Shown here piece by piece: positions 12,130-14,721 of a stretch of 14,721 nt of DNA. Where the stretch lies: NCBI GenBank assembly GCA_003444615.1, contig DLUN01000155.1:1120-15840 (forward strand). The letters are read 5' to 3'. Origin of the DNA: Syntrophomonas sp. GTDB taxonomy: Bacteria; Bacillota; Syntrophomonadia; Syntrophomonadales; Syntrophomonadaceae. Under the pieces are notes generated by a model, which ran no database searches, had not been told where the DNA came from, and was given only the letters and a program-made list of their open reading frames with translations. Positions within the stretch are counted from its first letter, which is position 1. Each line of letters begins with the position of its first letter. The position numbers and the translations under genes were made by a program.

Positions 12130-12627
12130 GTGAGGGATGAGGTATATATGCGACTGGCTCTGGCCTTAGCCTATCAGGCTGGCCTTAAAGGGGAAATCCC
12201 CATCGGCGCCGTAGCGGTTCACCAGGACGAAGTGATAAGCTGGGCTGCCAATGAGAAAGAGCAGCGAGCCGATGCTACCGCCCATGCCGAAGTTTTAGCC
12301 CTGCAGAGAGCGGCCCAGGTTCTGGGAAGATGGAGATTGTCTGATGTTACCCTGTACTGTACCTTGGAGCCATGTATTATGTGTGCCGGGGCTATGGTCA
12401 ATGCCCGCTTGGGAAAACTGGTCTACGGTGCCAGAGATCTAAAAGCAGGGGCCGCTGGATCAATAATAGATTTGGTCCGTTATCCCGGATTAAATCATCA
12501 GGTGGCCATAACCGAGGGAGTGTTAAGACAGGAATGTGCTGAGTTACTCAGTTCATTTTTCACGGATTTGAGGAGAGATGGCCGAGTTGGTCGAAGGCGC
12601 TCGACTCGAAATCGAGTAGGCGGCTAA
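12130..12627 (+). CDS. tadA: tRNA-specific adenosine deaminase TadA, 3' end overlapping a tRNA gene
   Basis: TadA deaminates A34 of tRNA-Arg(ACG) to inosine. From GTG 12130 the protein has 165 residues, near the usual size. Zinc and catalytic motifs are complete: HAEV (H52, E54) and PCIMC (C82, C85). I chose GTG 12130 because DEVYM then sits near the N terminus as in Bacillus TadA, and because GGTGATCC at 12121-12128 matches the extended anti-Shine-Dalgarno complement in the right register. ATG 12148 (159 residues) and TTG 12115 are alternatives. The reading frame continues into tRNA-Ser(CGA): the last 18 codons and the stop (12572-12627) lie inside that gene, encoding an arginine-rich tail beyond the usual FFxxLR end. 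It is sandwiched between tRNA genes with no promoter of its own visible. Confidence 0.93.
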   Translation: MRDEVYMRLALALAYQAGLKGEIPIGAVAVHQDEVISWAANEKEQRADATAHAEVLALQRAAQVLGRWRLSDVTLYCTLEPCIMCAGAMVNARLGKLVYGARDLKAGAAGSIIDLVRYPGLNHQVAITEGVLRQECAELLSSFFTDLRRDGRVGRRRSTRNRVGG

Positions 12628-12665
12628 ACCCCGCCTCGTGAGTTCGAATCTCACTCTCTCCGCCA
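12572..12665 (+). tRNA. tRNA-Ser(CGA), overlapping tadA
   Basis: A 94-nt class II tRNA with acceptor GGAGAGA/TCTCTCC, discriminator G and encoded CCA. The stem CTCGA/TCGAG frames the loop CTCGAAA, giving anticodon CGA at 12607-12609, which reads UCG. Its first 56 nt are also tadA coding sequence, and the tadA stop codon falls in the variable arm. Confidence 0.95.
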
Positions 12666-12698
12666 TATTGTAAGCACAGCAACAATTTAATAGATTAT

Positions 12699-12794
12699 GG
12701 AGAGGTGGCTGAGTCTGGCTGAAGGCGCTCGATTGGAAATCGAGTAGGGGGTTTAAAAGCTCTCTCGCGGGTTCGAATCCCGCCCTCTCCGCCA
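12699..12794 (+). tRNA. tRNA-Ser(GGA)
   Basis: A 96-nt class II tRNA with acceptor GGAGAGG/CCTCTCC, discriminator G and encoded CCA. The loop TTGGAAA gives anticodon GGA at 12735-12737, reading UCC and UCU. It is the cognate of the UCC specifier in the leader at 7268-7270. Its last 20 nt plus 4 nt of flank are repeated at 12938-12961. Confidence 0.96.
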
Positions 12795-12798
12795 CTTA
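12775..12798 (+). repeat. Direct repeat, copy 1: 3' end of tRNA-Ser(GGA)
   Basis: These 24 bp span part of the T-loop, the 3' T-stem, the 3' acceptor strand, CCA and 4 bp of flank. They are identical to 12938-12961, 163 bp downstream. This part of a tRNA gene is a usual attachment site for tyrosine integrases. Confidence 0.95.
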
Positions 12799-12819
12799 AT
12801 TAGTAGTATAAGTGAATAC

Positions 12820-12847
12820 AAAAGACTTCGATAAGAAGTCTTTTTTT
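12820..12847 (+). terminator. Rho-independent terminator of the tRNA cluster
   Basis: AAAAGACTTC (12820-12829) pairs with GAAGTCTTTT (12835-12844) around the loop GATAA, and the T run extends to 12847. It lies 25 nt after the CCA of tRNA-Ser(GGA). Confidence 0.92.
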
Positions 12848-12937
12848 ATCTCCAGATGTGGATGAGAACCCGCGGCAGGGTTAGGACGGCCACGGATGGC
12901 CTAGTATCGCGGGCGCCAGGATGGCGCAGGAGCGATG

Positions 12938-12961
12938 GAATCCCGCCCTCTCCGCCACTTA
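12938..12961 (+). repeat. Direct repeat, copy 2: orphan tRNA-Ser 3' fragment
   Basis: A perfect copy of 12775-12798 with no tRNA body in front of it: the bases just upstream (GCAGGAGCGATG) are unrelated to a tRNA-Ser T-arm. It may be the far end of a decayed integrated element or of a duplication. No integrase is visible in the window. Confidence 0.95.
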
Positions 12962-12987
12962 TTAAGAATACCAAGGGGGTTTCAGAC

Positions 12988-13458
12988 TTAGGGCTGAAGC
13001 CCTTTTTTTGGCTTGGAATCTAGTTTAAATGGACCTGTCACATAAAAAGTTCCCCTGCCTTTTGCTGCTAATTTTCCCGTGTTTGTATATACTGATGCTT
13101 CCGTTACGGCCGTTTTTTTACCTGCATGAAGTACATATCCCTCAACACGAACCTCTGTCCCCTCATAAATTGGCAATATATAGTTTAAGTTCATGTCCAA
13201 GGTTACGCATCTCAAACCTAAGGATTCAATGGAATATCCCATAGCGTTATCTATTAGAGCGGAAATAACAGCACCATGTATGAGGCCTAAATGATTGGCA
13301 AATTTATGCTCACAAACCATTTTTAGGCCCGCCGTGCCAGGACCTAGGTAGTTAATGGCGATGCCCATGGTCTGCAATGCAGGCATACTTTTCGATTCGG
13401 TCAAGATAGCATGGAAAAGTTGTTCATCAATGCCCCGGTTTTCTGCCAAGATGTCCAT
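12988..13458 (-). CDS. PaaI-family hotdog-fold thioesterase
   Basis: The 156-residue protein matches the PaaI/YdiI-like acyl-CoA thioesterase group, which hydrolyses thioesters of CoA in the cytoplasm, usually as tetramers. The signature NHLGLIHGAVISALIDNAMG (55-74) contains the HGA turn and D70 at the end of the hotdog helix. Strands such as VTLDMNLNYILPIYEGTEV and GKLAAKGRGTFYV follow. The start ATG (13458-13456) is preceded by a G-run (AGGGGGG, about 13474-13468) acting as a ribosome binding site 8 nt away. The final residues KPKKGLQP are encoded by the opposite strand's terminator hairpin. The acyl substrate cannot be told. It probably shares an operon with the two genes upstream. Confidence 0.88.
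   Translation of the reverse strand: MDILAENRGIDEQLFHAILTESKSMPALQTMGIAINYLGPGTAGLKMVCEHKFANHLGLIHGAVISALIDNAMGYSIESLGLRCVTLDMNLNYILPIYEGTEVRVEGYVLHAGKKTAVTEASVYTNTGKLAAKGRGTFYVTGPFKLDSKPKKGLQP
12990..13009 (+). terminator. Rho-independent terminator between convergent units
   Basis: AGGGC (12990-12994) pairs with GCCCT (12999-13003) around TGAA, with T from 13003 to 13009. The U tract is on the + strand only. The hairpin lies within the last codons and stop of the convergent thioesterase gene. Confidence 0.75.
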
Positions 13459-13491
13459 ATCAAAAACCCCCCTGGTTTCACATTTATCTTA

Positions 13492-13505
13492 GTGGATTAA
13501 TCCAC
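13492..13505. repeat. 14-bp perfect palindrome upstream of the thioesterase gene
   Basis: GTGGATTAATCCAC is a perfect inverted repeat placed 34-47 nt upstream of the thioesterase start and overlapping the end of the small reading frame before it. It could be an operator, or a small RNA hairpin on the - strand; it lacks a U tract, so it is not a typical terminator. Confidence 0.5.
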
Positions 13506-13610
13506 CAGCTCTGATTCCGGCAGCCTTTTTGCAGCCCTTTTAAAGTAATCTTTCTGAGCGGTAAAACGATCTTTCATATCCATCAACCAACTCGTAAAGT
13601 GTTCATCCAT
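13497..13610 (-). CDS. Possible small protein of 37 residues
   Basis: On the - strand, ATG 13610-13608 overlaps the stop of the hydrolase gene (ATGGATGA) and opens a frame of 37 codons ending at TAA 13499-13497. The protein begins MDEHFTSWLMDMKDRFTAQK and continues with a basic, helix-prone stretch ending in PESELVD. I do not recognise it. It fills the otherwise empty gap between the hydrolase and the thioesterase, and translational coupling would explain the lack of a clear ribosome binding site. A chance frame is possible at this length. Confidence 0.4.
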   Translation of the reverse strand: MDEHFTSWLMDMKDRFTAQKDYFKRAAKRLPESELVD

Positions 13611-14721
13611 TAATCTGGCGAGCCGTGTAAAGTGCCGTCGTTTTCATCTCTTTACCTATTTCCTGATTAACATATTCTTTTAAGTATAAATATACGTAAA
13701 CATCTATGAACGAAACGGAGCGGGGATAGTTGATTTTCAGTATTTTCTTCATCAGTTTTGATTCATGAGCGTAGACCTTGGCTATAATCCCATCAAAATC
13801 GCTTTTATCAGGAAATGAAGCAACTATTTTAGCAATGGTGTTAAAGGCCTCTTCTTGTTTGGCAATCACTGAGCGCAGGTAGGCGATTACCTGATCCTTT
13901 CCCATTAAAGGGAGAGCATGGCTGACTGCCAGTATGTTTATGCCTCCGGCTTCGGCCAATTGAAGCATTTTCTTCATCCAGGTATAGGTTTCTTTTAAGC
14001 TGCCGTCAAGAATATCATTGGGATTCAAAAAACTTATCAGGTCGCCGGAAAACATTAACTTCCGTTCGGGGACATAAAAAGACAGGTGGTCATCCTGGTG
14101 CCCTGGGGTTTCCAGTGCAAACAAGTTTTTACTTATAGGCCATCCCCGGAATAGGGTGTTTTCAAAGCATATATCGGTAAGCTGGTCTTCTCTTAAGAAG
14201 GTTACGTTACCGGTGGGACGGTAAATCCTTCCCACCTTGCTGCGGCACATGGCCAGGCTGACAGCATAAAGAAGACAGTTGAAAAGGGTAGGGGAGAGCT
14301 TTTGTATCCCCAGCAGCAGTTTTATCATAGTGGGGCCGAGCATACCAGTACGGCCAAAGAAACCTTGCACGCCGAATACTCTGACCATCTCCGCAGTAAT
14401 ATCAGTATAATTGCGTTCAAGGTTATCAATTTTCCCTGCTACCAGAGGATGGCAAATCACCTGGGAGTTAATGAAAAGGGGTGCTCCACTGTTGGCACTG
14501 TGGTCCAGGTGAGAATGGGTGAGCAGCACATCGTACTCCTTAAAAGGCAAACGGGCCTTGATCTGCCGGAGCCTTCTTTTTCCACAGGCCGGATCAATGA
14601 CATAATTTCCCGTATCCGCTTGCAAAAAATAAGTATTAGCGATGGCGGCTCCCTTGCCCTCCTCACAAACATCAGTAATCAAGGAAACTCCGTTTTTAGC
14701 TAAATATTCGATTTGGGGAAA
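13603..14721 (-). CDS. Metallo-beta-lactamase-fold hydrolase (5' end probably outside the window)
   Basis: The protein carries the zinc motif THSHLDHS (HxHxDH), then further candidate ligands CHP, TPGHQDDH and SGD, and a late SHALPL, in the order expected of the MBL-fold superfamily. The C-terminal third (about 265-359, counted from TTG 14682) is predicted helical and unassigned. The frame stays open to the window edge with plausible coding residues (FPQIEYLAKNGVS), so I treat it as partial. A TTG at 14682 with GGAG 5 nt upstream is a possible true start, giving 359 residues. Its neighbour, a thioesterase, suggests acyl-ester or thioester chemistry, but glyoxalase II-like or other hydrolase roles are equally open. 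Confidence 0.8.
   Translation of the reverse strand, partial: FPQIEYLAKNGVSLITDVCEEGKGAAIANTYFLQADTGNYVIDPACGKRRLRQIKARLPFKEYDVLLTHSHLDHSANSGAPLFINSQVICHPLVAGKIDNLERNYTDITAEMVRVFGVQGFFGRTGMLGPTMIKLLLGIQKLSPTLFNCLLYAVSLAMCRSKVGRIYRPTGNVTFLREDQLTDICFENTLFRGWPISKNLFALETPGHQDDHLSFYVPERKLMFSGDLISFLNPNDILDGSLKETYTWMKKMLQLAEAGGINILAVSHALPLMGKDQVIAYLRSVIAKQEEAFNTIAKIVASFPDKSDFDGIIAKVYAHESKLMKKILKINYPRSVSFIDVYVYLYLKEYVNQEIGKEMKTTALYTARQING

Larger units (their letters stand above)
12848..13009 (+). ncRNA. Candidate structured RNA with repeated GGA motifs (CsrA-binding-like)
   Basis: No reading frame of note is present. The GC-rich stretch 12860-12946 folds on paper into AACCC/GGGTT (12867-12882), GGCCA-CGGA-TGGCC (12888-12901) and GCGCCA-GGA-TGGCGC (12913-12927). 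An alternative long-range pairing is CCCGCG (12869-12874) with CGCGGG (12908-12913). GGA occurs six times, at 12860, 12884, 12894, 12919, 12929 and 12937; two are in hairpin loops as ACGGAT and AGGAT, the form preferred by CsrA. A terminator ends the segment at about 13009. No promoter was found, so transcription would rely on leakage through the terminator at 12820 or on an unrecognised promoter. A repeated DNA element is the alternative. Confidence 0.35.

Noticed and set aside
12848..12961. Signal recognition particle RNA gene, which often follows tadA in Firmicutes
   Set aside because: The conserved SRP RNA core (GGAAGGAAGCAGC-type internal loop and GGTGCTGTT-like start) is absent, and the hairpins seen do not form the long SRP rod.
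13029..13244. 71-codon + strand frame across the thioesterase gene
   Set aside because: It lies opposite a clear hotdog thioesterase gene, has no ribosome binding site and no family resemblance.

Overview
The window looks like core chromosome of a low-to-mid GC Firmicute, most likely a strictly anaerobic clostridium of the Syntrophomonas kind. This rests on the recF-remB-gyrB-gyrA order found near Firmicutes origins, pdxS-pdxT (the DXP-independent vitamin B6 route), a T-box leader, AGGAGG-type ribosome binding sites, and the protein sequences. The species assignment is an inference; the class is fairly safe.

Layout. Positions 1-5554 hold the end of recF, remB, gyrB and gyrA, tightly packed on the + strand. 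Next come pdxS and pdxT (5681-7124, overlapping by 11 nt). A promoter and a serine T-box leader (about 7133-7401) precede a class V aminotransferase gene, serA and serS (7433-11549). A second, near-consensus promoter then drives a stable-RNA cluster: tRNA-Ser(UGA), tRNA-Ser(GCU), tRNA-Arg(ACG), tRNA-Arg(CCU), tadA, tRNA-Ser(CGA), tRNA-Ser(GGA) and a terminator at 12820-12847. After it lies a short GC-rich, hairpin-rich stretch that ends in a second copy of the 3' end of tRNA-Ser(GGA), followed by another terminator. The last part, on the - strand, holds a metallo-beta-lactamase-fold hydrolase (cut by the window edge), a possible 37-residue small protein and a hotdog-fold thioesterase, convergent with everything before it.

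How the parts fit. The middle of the window is a serine module. The leader displays UCC, which matches the GGA anticodon of the tRNA-Ser encoded at 12699-12794. Uncharged tRNA-Ser should therefore switch on phosphoglycerate dehydrogenase, an aminotransferase that may supply the next step, and seryl-tRNA synthetase. The four tRNA-Ser genes downstream together cover all six serine codons. tadA, which makes inosine at position 34 of tRNA-Arg(ACG), sits two genes after that substrate tRNA.

Most notable points: the coding sequence of tadA runs 56 nt into the next tRNA gene on the same strand, so making the tRNA should destroy the mRNA end; the segment at 12848-12961 carries six GGA motifs, two of them in hairpin loops, resembling CsrA-binding RNAs; and the same segment ends in a perfect 24-bp duplication of a tRNA-Ser 3' end, as an integration scar would.
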